A stretch of DNA of 64,000 bases, from contig NZ_JAWDIY010000024.1 of assembly GCF_032380655.1 (NCBI RefSeq), forward strand, positions 19,193 to 83,192, written 5' to 3'. Below the pieces are notes generated by a model that was given only the letters and a program-made list of their open reading frames with translations, ran no database searches and was not told where the DNA came from. Of the stretch, positions 44,684-53,864 are shown piece by piece. Position numbers and translations under genes: made by a program. The stretch comes from Diplocloster hominis (GTDB taxonomy: Bacteria > Bacillota > Clostridia > Lachnospirales > Lachnospiraceae). The first letter of the stretch is position 1. Each line of letters begins with the position of its first letter.

Positions 44684-45175
44684 TTATGAAAAACAATATT
44701 CTTTATATCCACAATTTTTGCAAAACGGGATTTTCTTCACTCTGGGAGGATTCCTTAATTCAGCGATTCTGATGATTTCCGTTTTGATTTCCTCTAATTC
44801 TCTTTCCAGATCTTCCGTAAGAATAACATCGACCCTCTTCTTCTCTTCCGGATATAGCAGCTGCCCTTGCGCATCGAGGCCACTCTCTTTCAGCTGCTGA
44901 AGATAATAGGCCAGTTGATATTTGGAGGCTTCTTCATACTTTGAAGACTTTTTCGTCTCCCCGATCACCAACTGATCTTGGTTCTGAAAAACGACATCAA
45001 ATCTTACATTTCCAAAGACTATCTCCTTTTTATTCCGCTGATATGTATTCTCATGGAGAAAACGCCCTATATCAATGTTATCATCCTGCTGATCTGGTAT
45101 TATGCTGTGGGACATCAACCAAACTTCCCGCCCGCAGATTTTATAAAACCAGATTAATGTGCCTGTAATTTCCAC
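44684..45175 (-). CDS. cas4: CRISPR-associated exonuclease Cas4
   Basis: With the GTG start at 45175, 10 bp after the cas3 stop, the product is about 163 residues, the usual Cas4 size. It has ITGTLIWFYKICGREVWLM at the N terminus (first cluster Cys), the RecB nuclease motif LVIGETKKSSKYEEASKYQL (Glu and Lys) and the C-terminal Cys triad CKNCGYKEYC, together binding [4Fe-4S]. It trims prespacer ends and helps choose those with a correct PAM. A longer frame overlapping cas3 exists but adds residues unlike Cas4. The ribosome binding site (GAGAG) is weak. Confidence 0.9.
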   Translation of the reverse strand: MEITGTLIWFYKICGREVWLMSHSIIPDQQDDNIDIGRFLHENTYQRNKKEIVFGNVRFDVVFQNQDQLVIGETKKSSKYEEASKYQLAYYLQQLKESGLDAQGQLLYPEEKKRVDVILTEDLERELEEIKTEIIRIAELRNPPRVKKIPFCKNCGYKEYCFS

Positions 45176-45185
45176 CGTGCTCTCA

Positions 45186-47510
45186 TCAAAATACAAGATA
45201 ATCCTCTTCCTCTCTCTTAAAACCGGTATCACGACAATAATTGTCGTTACAGCCTTCCATAGGTAAAGACCAAATAATTTCCTCTTGCACATGATTGATT
45301 CTTGAAGCATATTTTTCCGGAATCGATAATGTATATGCGCTCATCTTTGGATTCAATTCAAGCATAGAATCATATTTCTTTTTCTTATCCTTTTCCCGTA
45401 CCGCATGCAAAAACTTCTGAAATAGACATTCCGCATTTTCATCAATTCGAAAATAAACCTCTACATACGCTCCCTTTTCCTCTATCAGATGAAATTGATC
45501 GATCGCATATTTTTCTCCGGTAAATATCAATTTTTGTATAGATTTGATATAATTTTCAGAATCACAACTGACATATCCACTTATTTTTTTATAATATTCA
45601 TGAATTAACTCTAAATAATCTGATTCCAATATCTCCCGCTTCTGATCCAGCAGCTGTTTCGTCACATTAATTTGCATATCTCCATAAATCATTTGCCCAT
45701 ACGCTTTTTTCCCATTCGTCAATTCTACTACCCGAACAATGCCCAGCATCTCTTTTCCATGCCGATTACAACGGCCAGCCGCTTGAATAATAGAGGATAA
45801 TGGTGCCAAATCTCTAATAACATAATCAAAGCTCAGGTCCACCCCAGCCTCTATCACTTGCGTAGAAACTACGATCGGTTTTAAAATATCAAAAGATTTT
45901 TCAATCTCTTTTATCCTATCAACTCGGTCACAGGGCAAAAGGTTCGCTGATAAATAAAATAATTTCCGTTCCGGCAAAGCTATTTTTAAGTCATCGTAGA
46001 TCAACAAAGATTCCTTTATTGTATTACATACAATCAGATAGGATTTATTTTCCAATTGGCCCAGAAAATCTTCGGTAAATTCGTCTATGGTCGATTTTCC
46101 CGGCTTGTAGGTAAGCTTTGTCCGGCAAAACATCCGGAAATACTTTTCATACTCCGGTAGTAATTCCATCGCTTCCGTTAGAAACAAAGGTCTTGTAGCC
46201 GTCATCATTATAATCTTACAGTCCAATAACCTGGCTGCTTCCCTTAAAATATAGTCGGCCACCTTTAACAGTTCAATAGGAATTGCCTGGACTTCATCCA
46301 ATATTAATATTGAGTGGCGAAATTCATTAAATTTTTTCAGCATACGATTTCGATTACCAACAAGCGTCTCCAGAACTTGTACAAATGTGGTGATGATTAC
46401 ATTGGACATCCAGTTTTCCCGAAGCATCTCGGCCCTCTGTTTATCCACATCATACTTTTCAGTCTGATAGTCAACATCCGCCAGTGAATGGTGTTTCATC
46501 AGATAGGGCCCTGATTGTTTCTCAAAATCCCGTATCTCCCTTGCATATAATTTATATATTTCATCAAAGTTTTGGTTAATGATCGACGTAAAAGGCAAAG
46601 CGTAGATAATCTTTCTGCCGCCACCCAATTGTTCATTTAATTTAACAGCCGCAAAGAATCCCGCATAAGTCTTACCAGTACCAGTAGGGGATGTTATGGA
46701 GTATAGATACGAATGTTCTGGCTGCTCTTCGATCGAATTCATAATATTTGTAAATATCTCTTCCCTGACAACACCCATTTCACTTTTTATTCCCTTTGTA
46801 CGTTCCTCAACGGATATTCTCCTACTCCCGTTTAGGGTAACAAATGGTAATTCGCATGGCAAAATCATTGGTGTATCGGAAGCACTGAATTTATCCCCCG
46901 AAATCAAAGCGGAATATAGACTTTGAAAATAAATATAATTTTCACCATTCTTTTTGGACCTGCTCTCAATTCCATAAGCTAATTTTCCTAATTTATGTAT
47001 CAAATTCTCCAAGTCGCTATCATCGAGGAATTCATCTACGATCTCTTCATAATTCCATAAAGAATAATCCTGTATAATCTCAGCTCTGTGATTCTTCATG
47101 TCTTCTATCTGTTCGCAGACAATATCCAGTTTACGCTGAAACGCTTTCGGTATTGCCACTCCCTTTTTATCTGTTTCAAGAAGTCCATCCCGCAAGCTGC
47201 TCACACTCTTGTGATGGCAGAGAATCGCATGATAGATGTAGAATACGTGATTCTCATCCTTTAGCAGTCTCATTCCCGCAAAAGCCCCAAAAAGGGCGGA
47301 TATAAAACTATGATCCGCCCTTTCATCATTCCGGTTTCCGTAATGAAGCCTGTTTTGGAAATAGATAGTATACTTTCCAAAATCATGGCTCAAACAGGCC
47401 ACTTCTGCAGTTTTATCCCAGCCGCTTCTTAAACTGTATTTCGCATTTTCCATCGTTTCCTGTAAATGGACCCTAAGCAGTTTATCAATATGTGATTCAA
47501 ACCGGATCAT
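45186..47510 (-). CDS. cas3: CRISPR effector nuclease-helicase Cas3
   Basis: The 774-residue protein fuses an HD nuclease (about residues 1-200; ACLSHDFGKYTIYF and ADHSFISALFGAF) to a superfamily 2 helicase: Walker A SPTGTGKTYAGF (near 270), DEVQ-type motif II ILILDEVQAIP, motif III TATRPLF, and motif VI QAAGRCNRHG. It is recruited by Cascade at the target and degrades the non-target strand. Length and motifs are complete, so the system looks competent for interference. It is read between cas5 and cas4. Confidence 0.96.
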   Translation of the reverse strand: MIRFESHIDKLLRVHLQETMENAKYSLRSGWDKTAEVACLSHDFGKYTIYFQNRLHYGNRNDERADHSFISALFGAFAGMRLLKDENHVFYIYHAILCHHKSVSSLRDGLLETDKKGVAIPKAFQRKLDIVCEQIEDMKNHRAEIIQDYSLWNYEEIVDEFLDDSDLENLIHKLGKLAYGIESRSKKNGENYIYFQSLYSALISGDKFSASDTPMILPCELPFVTLNGSRRISVEERTKGIKSEMGVVREEIFTNIMNSIEEQPEHSYLYSITSPTGTGKTYAGFFAAVKLNEQLGGGRKIIYALPFTSIINQNFDEIYKLYAREIRDFEKQSGPYLMKHHSLADVDYQTEKYDVDKQRAEMLRENWMSNVIITTFVQVLETLVGNRNRMLKKFNEFRHSILILDEVQAIPIELLKVADYILREAARLLDCKIIMMTATRPLFLTEAMELLPEYEKYFRMFCRTKLTYKPGKSTIDEFTEDFLGQLENKSYLIVCNTIKESLLIYDDLKIALPERKLFYLSANLLPCDRVDRIKEIEKSFDILKPIVVSTQVIEAGVDLSFDYVIRDLAPLSSIIQAAGRCNRHGKEMLGIVRVVELTNGKKAYGQMIYGDMQINVTKQLLDQKREILESDYLELIHEYYKKISGYVSCDSENYIKSIQKLIFTGEKYAIDQFHLIEEKGAYVEVYFRIDENAECLFQKFLHAVREKDKKKKYDSMLELNPKMSAYTLSIPEKYASRINHVQEEIIWSLPMEGCNDNYCRDTGFKREEEDYLVF

Positions 47511-47549
47511 GATCGGATTCCCTCTTAATTCATAATATCAATCCCTATT

Positions 47550-48290
47550 TTACATGAAAGTGACACAGACCTGCTCCTTACAAATTTCCAAGCTCAACAC
47601 AGGCCCCTTAACTTCCATTTTGAGCGCTTTTCCATTTACATCATAAAGATATGACGCGGTCTCGTGTAAAGTTCTGCCATTATCAAAGTATCTGGGCATA
47701 TTCTCCCGGTACAGACTTACCGGCTCTGATAATATGTCTAACGTCTTCTCCTTTATGGATTCTACCCGTACCAGGGAAGATACTCGTATCCGTCCTTCTT
47801 TTACTCCATAGTCTGCCTCAGTATCGCATACATATGTTAAGGAACATTGAAATGGTGCCGATCCGAGATAAGGAGGATACCAACTCCGTCCCTCCCTGAC
47901 AGATTCCGTCATCCTCTCCATGATCTCTGCCTGGTTACTGGAAAAATAAATCCGGTAGGCTACTCCATCGTCCCCGGTCAAAATTTCGAACGGAATCTGT
48001 GTATGGTTCTTCGGTTGGATAAAATCCTTTGGCCCTTCGATTTTCATATAATTAACCGTCTGCATGATTTTCCTGGCTGGCTTCAGAATCTGTACACCTA
48101 TATCCACCTTTCCAGGTACAAACTGATCATAATACGCATCCCGTTCTATACCAAGGATTCCCGCAGCCAGTCCGCACAACGTCGTTCTCGGAGGGACCAA
48201 ATATGTGAGCGAAGAAGAATTCGTATAGTATTTTCGAAAATGGGCATATCGGCCCGAGACATCGAATACCAGTACTTTCATTTTCATCAT
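47550..48290 (-). CDS. cas5: Cascade subunit Cas5 (type I-B)
   Basis: The 246-residue RAMP protein begins KVLVFDVSGRYAHFRKYYT and contains LVPPRTTLCGLAAGILG, the typical Cas5 N-terminal segment with the P-R-T-T turn. It caps the 5' handle of the crRNA in Cascade. The start at ATG 48290 lies just after the cas7 stop. A start at the third Met (two codons on) is possible because no strong ribosome binding site is seen. Confidence 0.93.
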   Translation of the reverse strand: MMKMKVLVFDVSGRYAHFRKYYTNSSSLTYLVPPRTTLCGLAAGILGIERDAYYDQFVPGKVDIGVQILKPARKIMQTVNYMKIEGPKDFIQPKNHTQIPFEILTGDDGVAYRIYFSSNQAEIMERMTESVREGRSWYPPYLGSAPFQCSLTYVCDTEADYGVKEGRIRVSSLVRVESIKEKTLDILSEPVSLYRENMPRYFDNGRTLHETASYLYDVNGKALKMEVKGPVLSLEICKEQVCVTFM

Positions 48291-48291
48291 C

Positions 48292-49167
48292 CTATTCTAC
48301 TTCGATCAGAGTAAAACCATCGAAAGCCTGTTGGAAAGTGACTTCCACATCATGGTTTAACAATATACATTTACTATCACAGAAATAGTGAATCGAGTCA
48401 ATTTTTCCGATATTTCCCTTTAGGAAATCAACGAGTTTTCCAACTTCTAATGCAGTTTCTGAAATATCCCGAATATCTTCCGTCTTTTCTTTTAACGAAA
48501 TATAATCCCGCATATCTCCTAAAATAGTCATATCGCTCTTATATTCCACTCTCAGATACAGTCTGGGATACTGGCCAATCTTACTTCTTGTTACCTGAAG
48601 TGGAATCGCATACCTGAGCGCCCGATCCAGCTCAGCGATATCCTCTTCTTTCAAACACGTTGCTTTTCCCCGATTTGCAGATATTACACCGGAAAAAGCG
48701 ATAAAAGAATATGCGACTCTGTAATCCTTTCCGATCGCTCCCTGTTTATTATTATCAGAGGAAGCAAACGTAGAAGTAATGCTGGACTCCAGTACCTTTA
48801 CCGTATTCAGGGAATATCCCCAATTGAACTGGACAGGTCCAATAAACTGCTTATTGTCCTTCGCTATAGGCATCGTAGCCCCAAACAGCCGCACATCAAT
48901 CAACTGATCCAGTATTTCCTGATCATTAGAAGTCCCCAGCTTCTTAATCCTTGTCTCTGCAGTAACTGGTGAGCCATCCATTTTCTGCACAAACAATGGA
49001 TATCCCTGGTCGGCCAGATAATCCCTGACATATCTTTTCAGCCGCAGATCAGACACCATATTGATCCCTCTTTCATAATCCATACGGGGACGGTTTTCCT
49101 CGTCAGGATCACCGTTTGGATTTGTTAATTTCGCATCATACAAAAATAGGATTTCACTGTTATTCAT
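48292..49167 (-). CDS. cas7: Cascade backbone subunit Cas7 (Csh2 family)
   Basis: The product of about 291 residues starts EILFLYDAKLTNPNGDPDEE, the strongly conserved Cas7/Csh2 N terminus of type I-B, and contains GPVQFNWGYSLNTV and SFIAFSGVISANRGKAT. Several copies line the crRNA spacer. ATG 49167 is chosen because GGAGG lies 8 nt upstream; it overlaps the cas8b stop by 8 bp. It is followed directly by cas5. Confidence 0.95.
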   Translation of the reverse strand: MNNSEILFLYDAKLTNPNGDPDEENRPRMDYERGINMVSDLRLKRYVRDYLADQGYPLFVQKMDGSPVTAETRIKKLGTSNDQEILDQLIDVRLFGATMPIAKDNKQFIGPVQFNWGYSLNTVKVLESSITSTFASSDNNKQGAIGKDYRVAYSFIAFSGVISANRGKATCLKEEDIAELDRALRYAIPLQVTRSKIGQYPRLYLRVEYKSDMTILGDMRDYISLKEKTEDIRDISETALEVGKLVDFLKGNIGKIDSIHYFCDSKCILLNHDVEVTFQQAFDGFTLIEVE

Positions 49168-51145
49168 TTTCCTTTCCTCCATTCTCTTTTTTCTTGCCTA
49201 AAATTGCTTTTCTGGTCGTATAAGAATAACCGCTTAAAATACAGAACAAATTTTCTTCCTTTGACAAGCCCCAATTCGATAACCGGGGCGTACAAAGCTC
49301 TGTAAAATCGGAATAGATCAGCTCTGTCTGAGATTCCAGCAGTTTTTCCTGCTTTAACTTAGCAAATACATCTCCCGCCAACCGGAGTATTTTGTTTTTA
49401 TCCATCCCCCCAAAATTAAGCTTGTTCAAAATCGGCTTATTCTTGGACGAAGTATTCTTCGTTCTTTTATATTGTTCCACCCCTATGGTACCCATCAGGG
49501 TACCCAACAAAAACAATGCCGCCTCCTCCTGCTTATATCCCATTTCACGGATAAATTCTTTGAGCTCATCCCCGCAATGCAGACTTTCTACCTCCATATT
49601 CTCTCCTCCTTTGATTAATTGCATAAATTCCAGGAACTTCAGCAGCGCTGTACCTCTTACTACTGTAGCTTCCAGTTCACTGCCGCTTATATTAAACCCT
49701 TTTTCCTCATAATAGATGACTTTCGCACATGCATTGAGATTCCCGATGATATACTGCTTTTTCAGCAACTTTCCCGATAATATAGCGTCGTATAGCCCTA
49801 AAAGATTTCTGAATTCTCTTGCCTCATTTTTTTCGTCCAGCCGGATTGGCATAAGGTAATATATCATCCGAAGATTCAATATCGTCCGATCCGTTCTGCC
49901 TCCCAACAACCGCAAATAGAGATCCTGAGTTCGATCCAGGCAGCTGGCAATGAAATCGAACCTGGAGGGTGCCACATCTTTAATAAATCTTTGGATTTTA
50001 GTGGCCTTCTGTGCCTGCTTGTAAAATACAAGATTGATCGAATAACAGGTTTCATCTTCTCTTTCCTGATAAGCCAGCTCCTCATCAATACTTTCCTTTA
50101 ATTGCTGCACCGTTTCTACATTGGATATCGTTTTAAATTTATGCTTAATACGGTCGCAGATGATGTCGAGACCTTCCCGGTCCAAAGGTTCTCCCCAGAT
50201 AAAATGCGGATACAGGTATACGTGGAATCTTGCCAGAAACATATTTAAATTATTTTTTACATATTTTTCACCCGACAGATACGCGTTTAAACAATCCTGA
50301 CACAGAAGCATATTCTTTCTATAATTTTTCTTATCCACCCCACTGGCAAAACCGTATAAATTTGTAGTGTAGCTTTTGATTTCTATTATAATATCATCCC
50401 GCAGCTGCGTCGTGGTTCCACAGTTGTAGCAATGCCCCTCAATCAAATTCTTTTTGCTATCCTGCTTCCCCGATGCCCCCTCCTTTTCTTTCAGTATGGC
50501 TGCCTTATATTCCTCGCGCTCACACAATGGCTCAGCATCAATCAGTATAGTAAATAACCCAAAATTCTTCTGAAGTTTCATTCCATAGTGGTCTGCCAGA
50601 TATTGATCAAAGGCTTCTGTCACTTCCTTCTTCAGCAGCGCTTTCTGTTCTTTTTCCGGCAATTCACGCAAGGTATCCCGATATGCCTTGATATCATATT
50701 CAGCATTTGATAGAAGACCTACATGAAAAGCATACCTGTTCTTATTACTCTTAAAATCTTCACCCAGATCCACGAAATAGGTATCCCTGATAAAAGTAAG
50801 CTTACTATTTAACTCATCCCCTAAATCTAACTCACATAAGTTTGGAATTGTCTCTGAGAGATGATAAAAACTATTGCCCGATGTGCAATACCACTGTTTG
50901 GAATTGGCGCCCGGAGCTGAACCGATATAACAATACTTTCTTGCGGAATTTTCACTCATCTGTTCATTGACATCAATAGATACCCGGCATTCATCTGTTG
51001 AAAAATCAAATTTCAGAACATAAAGCGGCTGTTCATTTCCTTTGGCATCCCGGCGTACCGGAGCTAATTCTGTGATCAGGTTATCCAGAATGCTGCTTCC
51101 GTCCTGCATGAGTATCTTCCCGATCTGTATCATGCCTTCCTGCAT
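49160..51145 (-). CDS. cas8b: Cascade large subunit Cas8b (Csh1/TM1802 family)
   Basis: The 661-residue protein matches the TM1802-type large subunit of type I-B, with a four-Cys zinc-finger-like region in two parts: CYNCGTTTQLRD (near 240) and LLCQDCLNAYLSG (near 280). The large subunit recognises the PAM and stabilises the R-loop. AGGAGG lies 11 nt before ATG 51145. The gene is coupled to cas7 by an 8-bp overlap. The family is diverse, so homology is best judged together with its position between cas6 and cas7. Confidence 0.92.
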   Translation of the reverse strand: MQEGMIQIGKILMQDGSSILDNLITELAPVRRDAKGNEQPLYVLKFDFSTDECRVSIDVNEQMSENSARKYCYIGSAPGANSKQWYCTSGNSFYHLSETIPNLCELDLGDELNSKLTFIRDTYFVDLGEDFKSNKNRYAFHVGLLSNAEYDIKAYRDTLRELPEKEQKALLKKEVTEAFDQYLADHYGMKLQKNFGLFTILIDAEPLCEREEYKAAILKEKEGASGKQDSKKNLIEGHCYNCGTTTQLRDDIIIEIKSYTTNLYGFASGVDKKNYRKNMLLCQDCLNAYLSGEKYVKNNLNMFLARFHVYLYPHFIWGEPLDREGLDIICDRIKHKFKTISNVETVQQLKESIDEELAYQEREDETCYSINLVFYKQAQKATKIQRFIKDVAPSRFDFIASCLDRTQDLYLRLLGGRTDRTILNLRMIYYLMPIRLDEKNEAREFRNLLGLYDAILSGKLLKKQYIIGNLNACAKVIYYEEKGFNISGSELEATVVRGTALLKFLEFMQLIKGGENMEVESLHCGDELKEFIREMGYKQEEAALFLLGTLMGTIGVEQYKRTKNTSSKNKPILNKLNFGGMDKNKILRLAGDVFAKLKQEKLLESQTELIYSDFTELCTPRLSNWGLSKEENLFCILSGYSYTTRKAILGKKKENGGKENE

Positions 51146-51160
51146 ATCTTTTTTCGCCTC

Positions 51161-51904
51161 CTATCCTTTATTTACAATGACGCAGCCAAACCCCTGGGAA
51201 TTCTTGGAGCCCAGTCCCGCATTGACTGCCATGTCCATCAGTTCTTTCGAGCCGGAGATCAGGAATTTACCGTTCCATCCTTTTATCACTGTTTTCTTAT
51301 AAAATATGATGCTTTCCCGACAGAACCGATTCATGGGTTTGATCTGAAATTGTGTATCCTCAGGCGCGTTACCATGGTAGGATTCGTATTTATGTATTAA
51401 ATTTTTTCGAATCAGCTCAGAATACTCCTGCTCATAAGGTGTGTAATAATAAGTTTTCTTTACTCCGTCGTGATTTGCTAATGTAGAATAGATACAAATG
51501 GGGGAGAGCGTCTGTATTTCGCATCGATCATCATATTCTTCCACTATTGTTTCAAAGGAGGAAGGTGTCAAATAATTACCATTTAAGTTTAATTGTGATT
51601 GGGAAATAATGTTTTCTGCCAGATAGGTCACGAATTTAGAGTCGTAAGAAGAAATATAAAAATGAATTTGATCCTGATAAATAATCTTGTGCTGTCCGGT
51701 AATGATTCGATGATTACCAAAAATCTTAGAAAACGAGAACAACTTATAACTTCTATTTCCCGCTTCATAACCTGTATCATGAAGAAAGGACTGGTAGTTT
51801 TTATCATTTAACCAGGTCAGCAGCGCAGCCTGCAATATATGATTGTAGCTGGTATTCAAAGTTAGAGGATTTTTTAAAGGAAATGTAAATTTGTATTTCA
51901 TCAT
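51161..51904 (-). CDS. cas6: CRISPR pre-crRNA endoribonuclease Cas6
   Basis: The product of about 247 residues is a RAMP-fold Cas6 with the glycine-rich C-terminal loop AGLGSKNSQGFGCV that positions RNA. It cuts precursor transcripts within the repeat to give crRNAs with an 8-nt handle. The start is ATG 51904 (or 51901), with GGAG 5-8 nt upstream. A longer frame to 51964 is ruled out because it would cover the -10 box of the cas promoter. It is the first gene of the cas operon. Confidence 0.93.
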   Translation of the reverse strand: MMKYKFTFPLKNPLTLNTSYNHILQAALLTWLNDKNYQSFLHDTGYEAGNRSYKLFSFSKIFGNHRIITGQHKIIYQDQIHFYISSYDSKFVTYLAENIISQSQLNLNGNYLTPSSFETIVEEYDDRCEIQTLSPICIYSTLANHDGVKKTYYYTPYEQEYSELIRKNLIHKYESYHGNAPEDTQFQIKPMNRFCRESIIFYKKTVIKGWNGKFLISGSKELMDMAVNAGLGSKNSQGFGCVIVNKG

Positions 51905-51935
51905 ATGTTCTCCTTCGTATAATCTTTCTAAAATA

Positions 51936-51964
51936 ACAATAGCATTTGTTGGTTCTGCTGTCAA
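51936..51964 (-). promoter_or_regulatory. Sigma-A promoter of the cas operon
   Basis: TTGACA (51964-51959), exactly 17 bp, TATTGT (51941-51936) on the minus strand. Start is expected near 51929, giving a 5' leader of about 25 nt. The DNA 12-29 bp upstream of the -35 box resembles the pseudo-spacer at 52137-52155. Confidence 0.82.
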
Positions 51965-52106
51965 GAAGAAAATTGTTTGTTATTCAATACTAATAAATTT
52001 TTTGATCATTTATAACAAGTCCTTTTACAAATCAGCTTAAATTTTTATAAACCGGTTCGTGTTGTATCAGTTTTTTGTCAATGAACATTCCAAACAAAAA
52101 TCACAA

Positions 52107-52183
52107 ATTCAAAAGTCCTTATAGGTATAACTAAAGTATGTTAATCAATTACTAAATTTCAATCTCTTATAGAAAATCTATCA
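52107..52183 (-). ncRNA. Miniature degenerate CRISPR array upstream of the cas operon (CreA/CreR-like candidate)
   Basis: Two sequences related to the array repeat flank a 19-bp pseudo-spacer (52137-52155). The left one (52107-52136) matches the repeat at about 24 of 30 positions with small indels, keeping ATAGGTATA. The right one (52156-52183) matches at about 20 and, in transcript sense, ends GAGATTGAAAT, an I-B-type handle. The pseudo-spacer (TATGTTAATCAATTACTAA on the plus strand) matches 51976-51993 at 16 of 19 positions with one 1-nt gap. That lies just upstream of the cas -35 box. Orientation equals that of the cas genes. Confidence 0.6.
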
Positions 52184-52340
52184 GCATGAGTGTTATCTGA
52201 TCATCCCTATTATTATGTAGTGTGATAGTGAATCTATTCCTTTTTACATGTCAGGGAAGCAACCCATGAAATCAGCTTAACATTCAACCAAATATCAGTC
52301 AAGCCCAATGCATAAATACACAAAAATCTGCTGCTTCCCC

Positions 52341-53864
52341 TCATTTTAGTTCCCTCGCCTCCCCTTTCAGATACTGCGTCGGCCACATCCCGGTCTCCTT
52401 CCGGAAAACCTTCGAAAAATAATACGGATCCTGGTACCCCACTCTGGCTGCCACTTCCTTCATCAACACCCCGTTCCCCTTCTTCATCATCCTCTTCGCC
52501 TCTTCTATCTTAAGCTTCACCGTATAATTCCCCGGCGAAATCCCATAACACTCCTTATAAATCCTGCTCAGATAAGAGGTAGCAAACCCAAATTCGCCGG
52601 CGATCTTCTCATTCGTCAGTTGTTCCCGATAGTGCTTCTCAATAAATTCTTTTACCTTCGGCAATACGGGATGCTGCACATCCGCTTCCGGCTGCAATGC
52701 CAATTCCTCCATGCAGCTGTCCGTCTCGCGCTTCAGCGACTCAAAATCACAGTGATTAGAGATCACACCCCCCAGCTCCATTCCATTTTGCCGTTCCATC
52801 GGTAAACGAAACGCATCACAATAATACGATAACATGCGTTCCAGGCAGCGCAGCAAAAACTTCTGGCGAACCGGAACCTGCCCGCAAAGAGTAAAGAACT
52901 CCTCCTTCCAGCGCAGGATTTCCTGACTATCCTTACCGCCGCAGGCCGCACAAAACGCCTGTACGCACTCATTTAATTCAGTTTCGTCCGCACTGTTTAT
53001 CCGAATCTCTTCCCCTTGAATCAAAAACATGGATCTCCCAAACAAAATCTGCTGATAAATCTCCTTGTGCAGCTGCATATGCATCGCTCCGATCGAAGAC
53101 AGAGCAATCCCCTTTTTGTGGGTAATCATCGTCACCGGTACCTCTGTCTGCCTTTTCATATATTGATATATCTCCTCCATGCACCCACAGCCCTCTGCAC
53201 AGCCATCCTTATCCTCATAGATAAATACACACTCTGCCGACGTAAGTCCCGCGATCTGCCAGATACTTCCTTCTCTTCTGCAGGCTTTTAATAATTTCTG
53301 CACGTAATCCTCTATCTGCAGGCCGGACCATTTTAGCGCACCTGGAAACATGCCTTCGTCGGCAGTCAGCGGAAAACTGCCGAGGCAGGTCAATGCCACA
53401 TAACAATTTCCGGCTTCCATCTCAATCTTTTCAATTTTGTGGACATTAAAAAGCCGGCTGAAAATCTCTTCCTTCTGTTCCCGGCTTGCTTCTTCCGCAG
53501 CAATCGCCAGCTTTTCCAATAACTCCGTTAACTTCAGCCTGGATATCGGTTTTAAAAGATAATCAAAAACACGGTAACTGATCGCTTTTCTCGCATACTC
53601 AAATTCTTGATAGCCCGACAATATAACGACCAACGCATTATTTCCCTGGTTCTGGATACCTTCCAGAAAACCGAATCCATCCATAACCGGCATACGGATA
53701 TCTGTAAAAACCACATCGGGCCGCTCCTTTTTGTAGCACCGGATACCTTCCTTTCCATTATGGGCGATCCCGATAATCTGAAACCCCATATCTGCCTGTT
53801 CTATTAATTTGGCCAGCATTCTGGCTACCGGCGGTTCATCCTCCACAATCAGCACCTTAAGCAT
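52341..53864 (-). CDS. YesN-type response regulator with AraC DNA-binding domain
   Basis: The 507-residue protein has an N-terminal receiver (VEDEPPVARML; phosphoacceptor Asp in VVFTDIRMPVMDGFG; Lys in DYLLKPIS), a long middle region without a recognised motif, and a C-terminal AraC-type double helix-turn-helix (about 405-500) with GFATSYLSRIYKECYG and YQDPYYFSKVFRKETG. It is cotranscribed with the histidine kinase upstream (8-bp overlap). YesN-like regulators usually control carbohydrate uptake genes. The nearest candidate target on this side is not obvious. Confidence 0.93.
   Translation of the reverse strand: MLKVLIVEDEPPVARMLAKLIEQADMGFQIIGIAHNGKEGIRCYKKERPDVVFTDIRMPVMDGFGFLEGIQNQGNNALVVILSGYQEFEYARKAISYRVFDYLLKPISRLKLTELLEKLAIAAEEASREQKEEIFSRLFNVHKIEKIEMEAGNCYVALTCLGSFPLTADEGMFPGALKWSGLQIEDYVQKLLKACRREGSIWQIAGLTSAECVFIYEDKDGCAEGCGCMEEIYQYMKRQTEVPVTMITHKKGIALSSIGAMHMQLHKEIYQQILFGRSMFLIQGEEIRINSADETELNECVQAFCAACGGKDSQEILRWKEEFFTLCGQVPVRQKFLLRCLERMLSYYCDAFRLPMERQNGMELGGVISNHCDFESLKRETDSCMEELALQPEADVQHPVLPKVKEFIEKHYREQLTNEKIAGEFGFATSYLSRIYKECYGISPGNYTVKLKIEEAKRMMKKGNGVLMKEVAARVGYQDPYYFSKVFRKETGMWPTQYLKGEARELK

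Larger units (their letters stand above)
51905..52340. other. Cas-operon upstream region with miniature CRISPR array
   Basis: This 436-bp gap holds the cas promoter (51936-51964), a resembling target-like stretch (51976-51993), the degenerate repeat-spacer-repeat at 52107-52183, and a weak promoter candidate 52274-52302 (TTGACT, 17 bp, TAAGCT). AAATCAGCTTAA occurs at 52029 and again at 52269. No protein-coding frame was seen. Confidence 0.6.

Noticed and set aside
51905..51964. A longer N terminus for Cas6
   Set aside because: It would be encoded by the cas promoter -10 region and lies upstream of the predicted transcription start. The GGAG site supports ATG 51904.
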